From Bartonella raoultii (GTDB lineage: Bacteria; Pseudomonadota; Alphaproteobacteria; Rhizobiales; Rhizobiaceae), in NCBI RefSeq assembly GCF_019659805.1, contig NZ_JAIFRO010000003.1:243711-307710 (forward strand): a DNA stretch of 64,000 nt, written 5' to 3'. This document shows positions 37,802 through 47,730 of the stretch, one piece after another (within the stretch, counting starts at the first letter, position 1; each line of letters begins with the position of its first letter). The translations under genes were made by a program, and so were the position numbers. Under the pieces are notes generated by a model. The model worked only from the letters and a program-made list of their open reading frames with translations, was not told the DNA's origin and did not search any database.

Positions 37802-38930
37802 TCAGTTCATATCTTTTCTTTTGGGTTCTTTTCCGTAAATGCGTTGAGCCAATGCTCCTTCTATAAACGCATCTAAATCTCCATTAAGTACGGATTGCGG
37901 ATCAGTATTTTCTATATCTGTGCGTAAATCTTTTACAAGCTGATAGGGTTGAAGAACATAAGATCTAATTTGGTGCCCCCATCCAATGTCTGTTTTGGAG
38001 GATTCAACGGCATTTGTTTCTTCTTCTCTTTTTTTGAGCTCTTCCTCATAAAGTCGTGCACGCAACATAGACCAAGCTGTTGCACGATTTTTATGTTGTG
38101 AACGTTCTGTTTGACATTGAACAACAATACCTGTTTTTATATGTGTGATACGAACTGCAGAATCTGTCGTATTAACATGTTGCCCTCCTGCTCCTGATGC
38201 ACGATATGTATCAATGCGAACATCGGCTTCTGAAACATCAACTTCAATATTATCATCAATAACAGGATAAACCCAAATACTTGCAAAAGAAGTATGACGC
38301 TTTGCATTTGAATCAAATGGAGAAATGCGTACCAAACGATGAACACCTGATTCTGTTTTTAACAATCCATAAGCATTATGCCCTTTTATAAGAAGAGTTG
38401 CTGACTTTATCCCAGCTTCTTCTCCATCATGAACTTCTAATATTTCAACCTTCATTTTATGTTGTTCAGCCCAGCGCATATACATGCGCAAAAGCATAGA
38501 AGCCCAATCTTGGCTTTCTGTACCCCCGGCACCAGCATGAACCTCTAGATAAGCATCATTTGGATCTGCTTCTCCTGAAAGGAGCACATCAATTTGTCTT
38601 TTATCTATTTCATTCTTAAGATTACGTATTGAATTCTCTGCATCAGTGACAATTTCTACATCACTTTCTTCTTCACCTATTGCGATAAGTTCAATACACT
38701 CTTCCAGTGTTCTGGAAAATGAAAAAATACTATTAATTGAATCATCAAGACGCTGCCGTTCACGCATCATATCTTGCGCTTGTTGTGCATCATTCCAAAA
38801 CGACGGCTCTTCTGCTTTCTGATTGAGATACTCAAGGCGTTTTAGTGAGTTATCCCAGTCAAAGATGCCCCCTTAGCAACTGAATTGCCTTTTGAATTTC
38901 ATCAACTAATGTTTCTATTTCTGCTCGCAT
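37802..38930 (-). CDS. prfB: Peptide chain release factor 2, with programmed +1 ribosomal frameshift
   Basis: Releases peptides at UAA and UGA. The gene begins at ATG 38930; after 23 codons an in-frame TGA (38861-38859) stops frame 0. The local sequence is AGGGGG CAT CTT TGA C: an internal Shine-Dalgarno-like run, the CTT slip codon, and TGA followed by C, the known prfB recoding site. After a +1 shift the protein continues DWDNSLKRLEYLN and reaches 375 residues. The RF2 tripeptide SPF falls at 203-205 and GGQ at 248-250, close to the E. coli positions. A simple annotation starting at 38770 would miss 53 residues. Confidence 0.95.
38856..38875 (-). promoter_or_regulatory. prfB programmed +1 frameshift signal
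   Basis: Minus strand reads AGGGGG, CAT, CTT, TGA, C. The Shine-Dalgarno-like AGGGGG sits 3 bases before CTT, as in known prfB recoding sites. Slippage on CTT-T depends on low RF2, giving autoregulation of RF2 levels. Confidence 0.93.
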
Positions 38931-39094
38931 AATGAACACCGTAGTTTTTATTTTTTATACTTTCAATATTCTAGAGATATCTAATAAATGCAACAATTAG
39001 ATAACATAACTACATCAACTTTTAAATTATAGCTATTATAAGCACAGAAAAGAATCTTTTCTAAAATAACTCAGATAAAAAGATTTCTTTTTGA

Positions 39095-41578
39095 TTAATA
39101 CAGCCCACCTGTACCACTTTCAAGAGCTTTATTAACTTGCGGTGAAGTCGTCATTGTAGGAACACCTTCTTGAAAAGAATTTGTACTACCAATTACCTGA
39201 TAGATATCAGAAGGTCCAGTACCTGGTTTAAATGCTTCTATAATAACGTCATGATCTCCCCTCTCTGCGAGCATACCTGTTTTACGATTAATTGGCATTA
39301 AAATCATACCCTCTGGCATTTTAAATGGTATATCTGGTTTGTCTTTAAGAGCTTCTTCCATAAACTCACCAAAAATAGGTGCTGCCAATGAACTACCTGT
39401 TCCATATCCTAAAGGTGCAGGCTGATCATAACCAACAAAAACACCAACTACGAGATTAGGCGTAAATCCCATAAACCATACGTCTTTAGAATCATTTGTT
39501 GTTCCTGTTTTTCCGGCAATATGTCGATTGAGATAGCGTAAACGTACACCAGTACCACGCTGAATAACTCCCTCCATCATTGATGTAATTTGATAAGCTG
39601 TCATAGGATCAAGAACTTGATCTCGTTCATCAATCAATTTAGGCTCACGTTGATTATCCCATGACTGTGTATTACAATTTTCACAAATACGATCATCATG
39701 ACGGTAAATCGTTTTTCCATAACGATCTTGAATTCTATCTATTAAAGAAGGATGAATAGAACGCCCCCCATTTGCAATCACTGAATAAGCTGTAACCATC
39801 CGTAAAACTGTTGTTTCAGCTGCTCCCAAAGCCATGGAAAGATAAGGCGGCAATTTATCAACAACACCGAAACGTTCTGCATATTCAGAAACAATAGGCA
39901 TTCCCATATCATAAGCGAGCCGTACTGTCATAAGATTACGAGAATGTTCAATACCATAGCGTAGTGTTGCTGGACCCGAAAATGTACCACCATAATTCTT
40001 AGGGTGCCAAACCTCACCGTTATATTGGCGAATTTCAATAGGACCATCCAAAATAACAGATGATGGTGTATATCCATTATCAAGTGCTGCAGCATATACA
40101 AAAGGTTTGAAAGCAGACCCGGGCTGGCGATACGCTTGTGTTGCACGATTAAATTCAGATTCTGCAAAAGAAAACCCCCCAACCATTGCGAGAACACGCC
40201 CTGTATGAGGATCCATAGCAACAATAGCACCTTCAACCTTTGGGATTTGTTGTAAACGGTAAGTATTGCTCGTCGTTGATATTTTTTCAACAAAAACAAC
40301 ATCTCCAACCTGCAAAACATGAGATAAATTCTGGACCGTTTTTCTATGACCATTTTCTTTAACAACATGTAATGCCCATTTTGAATCCGCTTCAGATAAA
40401 ATAGCAATTTCTCGTTTTTTTGATAATGATCCCGAATCTTCCCGCTGTGGCTGTAAACCGATCTCCACTTTATGAGCTGTCGCCGAAAGAACAACTGCTA
40501 AACGCCATTCAGGTACATCGCTTAATCCCGTTATTTTTGCAAGCTCTACTCCCCAATCTCCTCTTTTATCCCAATCCCCCTTTTTCTTATCAATGTGCGC
40601 ATAAGCACCACGCCATCCTTGTGAATGATCAAATTTAATCAATCCATTTTGCAAAGCGCGTCGAGCAATAAGCTGTAAATGCGGATCAAGAGTTGTGCGG
40701 ATAGAAAGTCCACCTTCATAGAGTGTTTTAGCTCCATAGCGACGTATTAAGCGGCGACGGACTTCTTCAGTAAAATAGTCAGCAGCAAAAACGTAGCTAT
40801 CTTTCCCACGCATTGTAATGCCCAAAGGCTTTTTTTTCGCTTTTTCACCTTGTTCATAGGTTACATATCCATTCGCAACCATCCTATCTATAACCCAATT
40901 GCGCCGATTAATAGCACGTTGTGTATTTTTAAATGGATCGTAATTCCCTGGACCTTTTGGAAGAGCAGCCAAATAAGCACATTGCTCTAAAGTGAGATCC
41001 TTGACAGATTTATTGAAATAGGTCAATGACGCTGCCGCAATACCATATGCACCACGACCAAGATAAATTTCATTGAGATAAAGCTCAAGAATATGATCTT
41101 TTGAATAGGTCTTTTCAATACGCATTGCCAAGATAGCTTCTTTAAACTTACGCTCTAACGTTGCTTCTGAACTTAAAAGAAAATTTTTAGCAACTTGTTG
41201 TGTAATGGTTGATGCTCCTTCTGGACGTTTTCCAGAACCAATATTACGAATATTATTAATTAAGGCTCTCAGAAGTCCTTCAGGATCTAAACCAAAATGG
41301 TGATAAAAATTTTTATCTTCAGCTGAAATAAAAGCATTTTTAATAAGCTCTGGTATTGATTGAATTGGTAAATAAAGGCGATGTTTTGTTGCAAACTCTG
41401 CCATAAGACTACCATTTGACGCATGGACGCGCGTCATCACAGCAGGTTCATAAAGTGAAAGAACCTCATAGTCAGGAAGACCACTTGCCTGACTCTTCAT
41501 TATGATACTCCACATTATTGCTCCAAAAATCCCAATGGTCGCAAAAAAACTAAAAAGATACCTAAAAAAAATTATCAT
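39095..41578 (-). CDS. mrcA: Penicillin-binding protein 1A (bifunctional transglycosylase/transpeptidase)
   Basis: Class A PBP building the peptidoglycan wall. One N-terminal membrane anchor (about 2-24), a GT51 glycosyltransferase domain with catalytic Glu in SAEDKNFYHHFG (E87) and EGASTITQQVAKN, and a C-terminal transpeptidase with SAFK, HSRN and KTGTTND motifs. An OB-like insert lies between the domains. I take ATG 41578; a TTG at 41608 adds 10 basic residues and cannot be excluded. It is followed by the amidase gene upstream on the same strand, forming an envelope pair. Confidence 0.94.
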   Translation of the reverse strand: MIIFFRYLFSFFATIGIFGAIMWSIIMKSQASGLPDYEVLSLYEPAVMTRVHASNGSLMAEFATKHRLYLPIQSIPELIKNAFISAEDKNFYHHFGLDPEGLLRALINNIRNIGSGKRPEGASTITQQVAKNFLLSSEATLERKFKEAILAMRIEKTYSKDHILELYLNEIYLGRGAYGIAAASLTYFNKSVKDLTLEQCAYLAALPKGPGNYDPFKNTQRAINRRNWVIDRMVANGYVTYEQGEKAKKKPLGITMRGKDSYVFAADYFTEEVRRRLIRRYGAKTLYEGGLSIRTTLDPHLQLIARRALQNGLIKFDHSQGWRGAYAHIDKKKGDWDKRGDWGVELAKITGLSDVPEWRLAVVLSATAHKVEIGLQPQREDSGSLSKKREIAILSEADSKWALHVVKENGHRKTVQNLSHVLQVGDVVFVEKISTTSNTYRLQQIPKVEGAIVAMDPHTGRVLAMVGGFSFAESEFNRATQAYRQPGSAFKPFVYAAALDNGYTPSSVILDGPIEIRQYNGEVWHPKNYGGTFSGPATLRYGIEHSRNLMTVRLAYDMGMPIVSEYAERFGVVDKLPPYLSMALGAAETTVLRMVTAYSVIANGGRSIHPSLIDRIQDRYGKTIYRHDDRICENCNTQSWDNQREPKLIDERDQVLDPMTAYQITSMMEGVIQRGTGVRLRYLNRHIAGKTGTTNDSKDVWFMGFTPNLVVGVFVGYDQPAPLGYGTGSSLAAPIFGEFMEEALKDKPDIPFKMPEGMILMPINRKTGMLAERGDHDVIIEAFKPGTGPSDIYQVIGSTNSFQEGVPTMTTSPQVNKALESGTGGLY

Positions 41579-41756
41579 CGAAACAGCTATCGCTTTCGCT
41601 TTTTTCAAAATTGATTAAAGATAAAGATATATCATCTCACCTGCATTAAGCAGCTTTTACCATGAAACTGAGAAAAGAAAAAAATATTTTTATTCTTTCA
41701 TTCTTTATACAAAATAATATTAGAAGTTTACACTGATACTCTATTTTCTCATAAAT

Positions 41757-42986
41757 TTAAAGAGGCTGCATGATTTTCTTCCTATAGTTTGCAAATTGGC
41801 GAATAGAGTAAGCAAGAGAGCGCGCCATTTTTTTTCGCCATTGGGGACTATTTAGTAATTTTTCATCCTCTTTGTTTGATAAATAACCTATCTCTATTAA
41901 AATAGAGGGTATATCTGCAGCCTTTAAAACTTGAAAATTAGCATATCTATGAGGATTATTTATTAAGTGGATATGATCCTTTGATAAATTTGAAATAACA
42001 TTATTTGCAAAATAAACAGAAAATGCATGTGTTTCACGTCGAATAAGATCGTTTAAAATATCTGTAACCTCAAGGGTTTCATCTGCCGGTAAACCATCAA
42101 GCAAATCAACCTTATTTTCACTTTCAGCTAAAGATTTTGCAATTGCATCAGATGCTTTGTCTGATATAGTATATACTGTAGCTCCACGCAAAGAATGCAC
42201 ATTAATGGTATCTGCATGAATGGATATGAAAAGATCAGCATCAAATTCTTGCGCTTTTTTTACTCTTTCACTTAACCTTAGAAATATATTGGAATCACGT
42301 GTTAAAGAAACCGCGATGTGAGAGTCTTTTTTTAATTCATCCCGTAATGCACGTGCAAAAGCTAATGTAATATTTTTTTCTAAAACTCCATTAACACCCT
42401 GTGCACCACCATCAATTCCACCATGACCAGGATCAAGAACAACACGGAAATTATTGACCGGTATTGGCTGTATCTTTGTATAAAGATTGGTTATTTGTTG
42501 CTGTTTTATAACTTCATCAAATTTTTTTTGTGTTGTTTTACTTATATCAATAAGCAATTGCCATAAACCATTCTCTAATTTTTGTACTTTATTCTTTTCA
42601 ACAGTGAAAGAAACCTTACTTGTCACAATAATGCGTGAAGTTCGTATATCAAAAAAGCTATAACGCACATCTGAAAGCATTCTTGATAATTTATATTGCT
42701 TTTTTACAGATCTATTTTGTATTGAAAAATCAACTGTAGGTAAATTAATAATCAAACGCGCTGGTTTATCTAAAACCTGTAAACGAACATTAGGCTCAGC
42801 ATTAAAAACAGCAATAATACGTGTGTGCGCATTATCGCCTATAGTTCGTAAATCAACAAGTTTTAATATCTCTGTAGCTTGAATATTTGTTTGGAATATA
42901 AAAAAAAACGATAAACAGTATATGAAATATAAAAAAACATTCCAATAAGCTGCTTTTGACTTTTTGATAGAAACTCCTTTTCTCAT
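41757..42986 (-). CDS. AmiC-type N-acetylmuramoyl-L-alanine amidase
   Basis: Cell-division amidase: hydrophobic export segment (about 12-36), an N-terminal AMIN domain (about 38-160), and a C-terminal Amidase_3 zinc domain with VVLDPGHGGIDGGAQG (His), NITLAFARAL with Glu upstream, FISIHADT (His) and ILIEIGYLSN (catalytic Glu). ATG 42986 is the chosen start, but a strong AAAGGAG lies just downstream of it, before an ATC codon; the true start is uncertain by about 5 codons. It lies directly upstream of the PBP1A gene (about 150 bases). Confidence 0.9.
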   Translation of the reverse strand: MRKGVSIKKSKAAYWNVFLYFIYCLSFFFIFQTNIQATEILKLVDLRTIGDNAHTRIIAVFNAEPNVRLQVLDKPARLIINLPTVDFSIQNRSVKKQYKLSRMLSDVRYSFFDIRTSRIIVTSKVSFTVEKNKVQKLENGLWQLLIDISKTTQKKFDEVIKQQQITNLYTKIQPIPVNNFRVVLDPGHGGIDGGAQGVNGVLEKNITLAFARALRDELKKDSHIAVSLTRDSNIFLRLSERVKKAQEFDADLFISIHADTINVHSLRGATVYTISDKASDAIAKSLAESENKVDLLDGLPADETLEVTDILNDLIRRETHAFSVYFANNVISNLSKDHIHLINNPHRYANFQVLKAADIPSILIEIGYLSNKEDEKLLNSPQWRKKMARSLAYSIRQFANYRKKIMQPL

Positions 42987-43292
42987 AAGCAAAACACTCT
43001 ATATTCTCTGTCAATAATAATTTATTTTATTCGTAGATAAAGAAATACATCAAATTTACTCTTTATTTTTCAACAAACGATGAATCTTTCAGCCTTAAAC
43101 ATTCCAATACATTGTACATTAAAGCAAGAGAATGTTATAGTGCTTTCATATTTATATTGTTACTTGCCAAAAATATGATATCAACATAAAAGAACATTTA
43201 CGCTTTCTAGCTAATAGTTACCGTCTAAATTATCTGTAATGCATATTATGTTATCTTTAGAGGGTTTTTTGCAATGTTATATATTGAGGCTT
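42987..43292. other. Divergent intergenic region between amidase and rne genes
   Basis: About 300 AT-rich bases with no gene. It must carry the amidase promoter. An AGGCTTTT/AAAAGCCT hairpin (43287-43310) overlaps its right edge and the -35 of the rne candidate promoter. Confidence 0.4.
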
Positions 43293-43321
43293 TTGATTGA
43301 TGAAAAGCCTTTATGTTATAA
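43293..43321 (+). promoter_or_regulatory. Candidate rne promoter
   Basis: TTGATT (43293-43298) and TTATAA (43316-43321) with a 17-base spacer. It would give an RNase E leader of about 265 bases. Chosen by eye. Confidence 0.4.
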
Positions 43322-43592
43322 AAGCTAAGATTGCGGTATTTAAGATTCGCTGGTTCGAATAGTCGAACTGTTTAAAGATTATTTTACCGGAGACTTTTAA
43401 AAAGTATGAGTCATACAAAACAGATAGAGATGATGATGAGAAATACTACACATGTAGTCATGCACCTGCATGGAGTGTCTTATTCTGTTTTGCTGGTATT
43501 CCCCTTTTATGGCAGACCGCCCTTTATGTCTGCGAATAGTCATACTATTCTTTTGAATAAAATTGCGCATGTCGCCTTCAGGATTTTAACTT
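43322..43592 (+). promoter_or_regulatory. Structured 5' leader of rne
   Basis: Two local hairpins are visible: GTTCGA-ATAG-TCGAAC (43353-43368) and CATGC-ACCT-GCATG (43459-43472). In E. coli the rne leader is a target for RNase E autoregulation; a similar role here is inference. An open frame at 43406-43663 crosses into rne, but its product looks like no known protein. Confidence 0.4.
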
Positions 43593-46223
43593 ATGTCAAA
43601 CAAAATGCTTATAGATGCCTCTCATCCGGAGGAAACACGTGTTGTCGTTATTCACGGCAATAAAATTGAAGAACTTGATTTTGAATCAGAACACAAAAAA
43701 CAACTCAAAGGGAATATTTATTTAGCACGTATTACGCGTGTCGAGCCTTCGCTTCAAGCTGCTTTTGTTGAATATGGTGGAAACCGCCATGGTTTTTTGA
43801 CATTTTCTGAAATTCATCCTGATTATTATCAAATTCCTATTGCTGATCGCCTTGCCCTCCTTGAAGAAGAAGAAAAGGCAGCCGTGAAAGAAAATCATTC
43901 AGATGATCTCACTGAGGAAACCAATAAAAATAGAAAACGCTCTCGAAAAACAAAAAAAGATAAAAAAAATCGTACCATAGCAGCAGATATTGCAAATGAC
44001 GTCACATCGGATGCAATAATAGCTGATGATGCAGATGAAGTCTTTGATTCAGATGTTTCTCATGATGAGATAGAAATGGTTGGTGCAGAAGATGTACGTG
44101 AAGAACTTCCAACTTATCAGAGGAAACAAGGACGTCAGTATAAAATTCAAGAAGTCATTAAACGGCGTCAAATTTTATTGGTGCAAGTTATCAAAGAAGA
44201 GCGTGGCAATAAAGGTGCAGCTCTCACGACATATCTATCACTAGCTGGTCGTTATTCTGTTTTAATGCCTAACACAGCACGTGGTGGTGGTATTTCACGA
44301 AAAATTACGAATGTACAAGATCGTAAGCGTCTTAAAGAAATTGTAAAAGAATTAGCTGTTCCAAAGGGTATGGGCGTTATTTTACGAACAGCTGGAGCAA
44401 ATAGAACAAAAGCTGAAATTAAACGCGATTACGAATATCTCATGCGATTATGGGATACTATTCGTACTTTGACACTCAAATCAACGGCTCCATGCCTTGT
44501 CCATGAAGAAAGTAATCTCATAAAGCGTTCTATACGAGATCTTTATAATAAAAATATCAATGAAATCCTTGTTTCCGGAGATCAAGGTTACCGTGAAGCA
44601 AAAGACTTTATGCGCATGCTTATGCCAAGTCATGCAAAAGTTGTACAACCTTATCGCGATCCTATCCCTATTTTCGCACAAAATAATATTGAAATTCAAC
44701 TTGATAAAATGTTGCACCCACAAGTTTCTTTAAAATCTGGTGGTTATCTTGTTATTAATCAAACAGAAGCACTTGTTGCCATTGATGTGAATTCTGGACG
44801 CTCTACCAAAGAATTCTCCGTTGAAAAAACAGCTTTACAAACAAATCTTGAAGCTGCAGAAGAAATAGCGCGTCAATTACGCTTGCGTGATCTTGCTGGA
44901 TTGATTGTAATTGATTTTATCGATATGCTTGAAGAGCGTAATATAAAACTCGTCGAAAAAAAGTTGAAAGAGTGCTTAAAAAATGATCGCGCCCGTATTC
45001 AAGTTGGCCATATTTCGCACTTTGGCCTTCTAGAAATGAGCCGTCAGCGTATTCGTATATCTGTTTTAGAAAGTACAACACGACCTTGTCCACATTGCGC
45101 TGGAACAGGAAATATACGTTCTGAATCATCCATTGCTTTACACGTTATGCGCTCAATTGAAGAATATCTTCTTCATAATCCACAATATAACATTATTGTA
45201 CGCACACCTGTAACAACGGCACTTTATGTATTAAACCACAAACGTAATATTCTTGTTAACTTAGAAACACGCTTTAAACTGAATATTAGCATTGAAGCTG
45301 ATGATAGCATAGGAACGCAACATCTTATTATTTCTAAAGGCTCAATAGCTGAGGCGTCTTCTAAACCATCATTAATCGTGGAAGATGAAAATAAAGAAGA
45401 AATTGTTCCATCTCTCTTAATAGAGGGGCAATCTATTCAAGATAGTCCCTCCACTGAAAAGAAGCAGAAACGTCGGCGGAAAAATCATCAAAATGAAATA
45501 AATAATAATTCTTCTGCGACTCTTCAGAAAAAAGATGATACATCTAATGATGACTCTCGTCGTCGTGGACGTCGTCGTGGACGTCGTGGTGGTCGACGTA
45601 ATCAAGATAATAACTTTTTCCAAATTCGAGTTCCTTATGCAGAACCAGTAGGTGACTTCGCTGAGCAAATTTTAGCAGAAATTAAAACAACACGGCATCA
45701 AAATCGTGTTTCAAGTGCTCAACTTGCTGAACCCGAAGAAATAAAAAGCAATACTGAACAGTACTTAGATACTCAACAAAATGAAGTAGTAAAAGTTGAT
45801 ACAATTGTAAAACCTAAAAAGCGTAAAACACGTTCTGCCAAAGCCATACAAAATCAGCCTTCTCTTGAAAATGATCAGAGTGTAGAAACACAAGAAACAC
45901 TTAAAGAAAAATCTACAATCAGGCCAAAAAATAAAATAACAACAAGAAAGATAAATGAAATCGCTGATAAAGTGGTAGAAAAAACGTCTGAAGATAATAA
46001 AAAAACAACACGTAGAACACGGAAAAAATCAGTCTCTAAAGAAATCACTCAAATACAAGAGGAATCAGAGAAAAAAACTATAGAAAAGAAAGCTATAAAA
46101 TCAACTCCCTCAAAAATTGAAGAAATAGTTGATCAGCCTATTGTTATATCATCAGCACCTAGTGATACCCCAAAAACTGAACGTATTGGTTGGTGGAAAC
46201 GCAGAACACTTTCTAAAAATTAA
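43593..46223 (+). CDS. rne: Ribonuclease E
   Basis: Endoribonuclease and degradosome organiser. S1 domain at about 35-95 with a long acidic/basic insertion (about 95-185) common in alphaproteobacterial RNase E, then the 5'-sensor and DNase-I-like region with the catalytic aspartates in VAIDVNSGR and VIDFIDM, and the zinc-link CPHC (C499, C502). The C-terminal 290 residues are unstructured, with a run of Arg-Arg-Gly units (near 655-672) and Lys-rich stretches for RNA and partner binding. The start has AGGA about 10 bases upstream. An intrinsic terminator follows. Confidence 0.95.
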   Translation: MSNKMLIDASHPEETRVVVIHGNKIEELDFESEHKKQLKGNIYLARITRVEPSLQAAFVEYGGNRHGFLTFSEIHPDYYQIPIADRLALLEEEEKAAVKENHSDDLTEETNKNRKRSRKTKKDKKNRTIAADIANDVTSDAIIADDADEVFDSDVSHDEIEMVGAEDVREELPTYQRKQGRQYKIQEVIKRRQILLVQVIKEERGNKGAALTTYLSLAGRYSVLMPNTARGGGISRKITNVQDRKRLKEIVKELAVPKGMGVILRTAGANRTKAEIKRDYEYLMRLWDTIRTLTLKSTAPCLVHEESNLIKRSIRDLYNKNINEILVSGDQGYREAKDFMRMLMPSHAKVVQPYRDPIPIFAQNNIEIQLDKMLHPQVSLKSGGYLVINQTEALVAIDVNSGRSTKEFSVEKTALQTNLEAAEEIARQLRLRDLAGLIVIDFIDMLEERNIKLVEKKLKECLKNDRARIQVGHISHFGLLEMSRQRIRISVLESTTRPCPHCAGTGNIRSESSIALHVMRSIEEYLLHNPQYNIIVRTPVTTALYVLNHKRNILVNLETRFKLNISIEADDSIGTQHLIISKGSIAEASSKPSLIVEDENKEEIVPSLLIEGQSIQDSPSTEKKQKRRRKNHQNEINNNSSATLQKKDDTSNDDSRRRGRRRGRRGGRRNQDNNFFQIRVPYAEPVGDFAEQILAEIKTTRHQNRVSSAQLAEPEEIKSNTEQYLDTQQNEVVKVDTIVKPKKRKTRSAKAIQNQPSLENDQSVETQETLKEKSTIRPKNKITTRKINEIADKVVEKTSEDNKKTTRRTRKKSVSKEITQIQEESEKKTIEKKAIKSTPSKIEEIVDQPIVISSAPSDTPKTERIGWWKRRTLSKN

Positions 46224-46228
46224 ATATT

Positions 46229-46263
46229 AAAAAACCGCTACAAAATATTTGTAGCGGTTTTTT
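46229..46263. terminator. Bidirectional intrinsic terminator between rne and the ialB-family gene
   Basis: A 10-bp stem (CCGCTACAAA/TTTGTAGCGG) with a 3-base loop is flanked by an A-run before and a T-run after. It can end transcripts from both convergent genes. The strongest terminator in the window. Confidence 0.93.
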
Positions 46264-46286
46264 AAACATTTTATGCCTTAGCTTTA

Positions 46287-46898
46287 TTAGTTTTGCTTTG
46301 CTTTTTCTTGCTCAGCCCGCATACGGTCTTCGATTTCTTTTTGCTTTTCCTGAATGGATTGTTGCAACTTGATTTGTTCTTGTTGAAAATCTTTTTCTTC
46401 CATACCAGGACCTGTGTATGCAGCTGTGAACCCATTAAGAGAAAACTCAATAGGATTCGCTGAACCACGGAAATTAACTGTAGTTACAACCATTTTTGTA
46501 CCATTTTTCATAGCCGCTACAAGCTTATCATCTAAAACATCATTGGCAATGCAGCTTGGTCCATTACAAATAATGTAAGGCACTTTTTTAGAATACTCAT
46601 TTCCTATTTGAATATGAATACCTTCTGGCAAAAAACGACCTGTAGGTACTTGAATGCCTATGCGGCTTTCATTTTGTTTTCCTTTTATTTCAACAATATT
46701 AAAAGCTGTCAAAGGCTGTCCAGTGTTTGATAAAACAGTATTCATTGTATTACAAATATCAACATCATGCTGCTTACTACAAACCTTGTACCAACCTTGA
46801 GATACAGTCTGTGCATTTGCAGGAAGACCAACTATGAAAAAAAGAGCAGCGGCTCCAACGAATGCTACAACAGCAGAATAAATATTTTTGTGCGACAT
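46287..46898 (-). CDS. Invasion-associated locus B (IalB) family protein with a charged C-terminal tail
   Basis: Exported protein: signal peptide of about 29 residues ending ANA-Q. The mature part has the IalB fold pattern (WYKVC...ICNT, RIGIQVPTGRFLPEGI, YIICNGPSCIAND) with four conserved Cys likely forming two disulfides. Residues about 168-203 add a Gln/Glu/Lys-rich, probably coiled-coil tail that ordinary IalB lacks. IalB of B. bacilliformis aids red-cell invasion; this is a paralogue-type member with unknown role. AAAGGA lies 11 bases upstream. Confidence 0.88.
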   Translation of the reverse strand: MSHKNIYSAVVAFVGAAALFFIVGLPANAQTVSQGWYKVCSKQHDVDICNTMNTVLSNTGQPLTAFNIVEIKGKQNESRIGIQVPTGRFLPEGIHIQIGNEYSKKVPYIICNGPSCIANDVLDDKLVAAMKNGTKMVVTTVNFRGSANPIEFSLNGFTAAYTGPGMEEKDFQQEQIKLQQSIQEKQKEIEDRMRAEQEKAKQN

Positions 46899-47730
46899 GA
46901 TTAAGTTAATCCTTTCAACGCGCTTTTTAAATAACCCCTACATTGGGAAGATTAAATACAGTTTAAAGCCAAATGTATTAGCTTAAATCTCATAGAATAC
47001 CATTTACTTTTATGTTTTTACTTCAATATAAAGAAAAAACATAAATAGCCAATAAAACTTTTATATTCATATATGGCATCCCCTCTCCATCATCTAGGCA
47101 TTTGATGAAATTAATCCATAAAATACCTCAGTATAATTAGAGAAGGTAAAATTACATAAACGAATTAATATTGCAAGATTAATTAAAATTAATGTGTACC
47201 TATGCTATAATTTTGATTATTTTCATTTTTTTACATTTGCATTTTTCCTTTTCAACCGCAGTCTTCTTGCAACAAGCATACAATGCATGCTATTTCCCAA
47301 TGATCAGAAAAATTTGAACATTTTCCTTATTCCATCTTCTGCTAAAAAGAGAGAAAATAAAGCTACTTATCGTATCATTGGAACAATTTATGGATTAAAT
47401 TTCTTTTATCATCTATAATTTTGAAACAACTTTCAAAGAAGCTTGTCTCTAGTAAATAATTTTCTGGTCTTATTCACGCAACAATGAATCCACTGGATTG
47501 ATTTTTTAAAAATCCAGTGTTGCACTTCGCAGATAAGCTATTTCTAATAATGAAACCATAGTCATAACATGCATTTTTATATTGAAAAAAACCATAAAAA
47601 TTATTCAGCTTAGCATTTTATGACTGCTATCATTTAGAATATTTTTTATTATATTAATATGCATTTATTTAAAATAACTTTAGATAATAACCTTACAAAG
47701 TAAATGATAGCTATTAAATCATAGAGTAAA
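46899..47730. other. Long non-coding stretch between ialB-family gene and mfd
   Basis: About 830 bases with no convincing gene. A 74-codon frame at 47194-47418 has no ribosome site and low-complexity Phe-rich content. An inverted repeat CACTGGATT/AATCCAGTG (47491-47519, 11-base loop) has no T-run after it on either strand. The ialB-family promoter should lie near 46910-47000. Confidence 0.4.

Noticed and set aside
39928-40494. 188-codon open frame inside the PBP1A gene on the same strand
   Set aside because: Out-of-frame shadow of a clearly recognised, full-length PBP1A.
43406-43663. 85-codon open frame in the rne leader crossing the rne start
   Set aside because: No ribosome site, no family resemblance and it overlaps rne by 70 bases; more likely leader sequence.
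47194-47418. 74-codon Phe-rich open frame between ialB-family gene and mfd
   Set aside because: No ribosome site, low-complexity composition from AT-rich DNA; no recognisable domain.
47491-47519. Inverted repeat CACTGGATT/AATCCAGTG as an mfd terminator
   Set aside because: More than 200 bases past the mfd stop and without a T-run on either strand.
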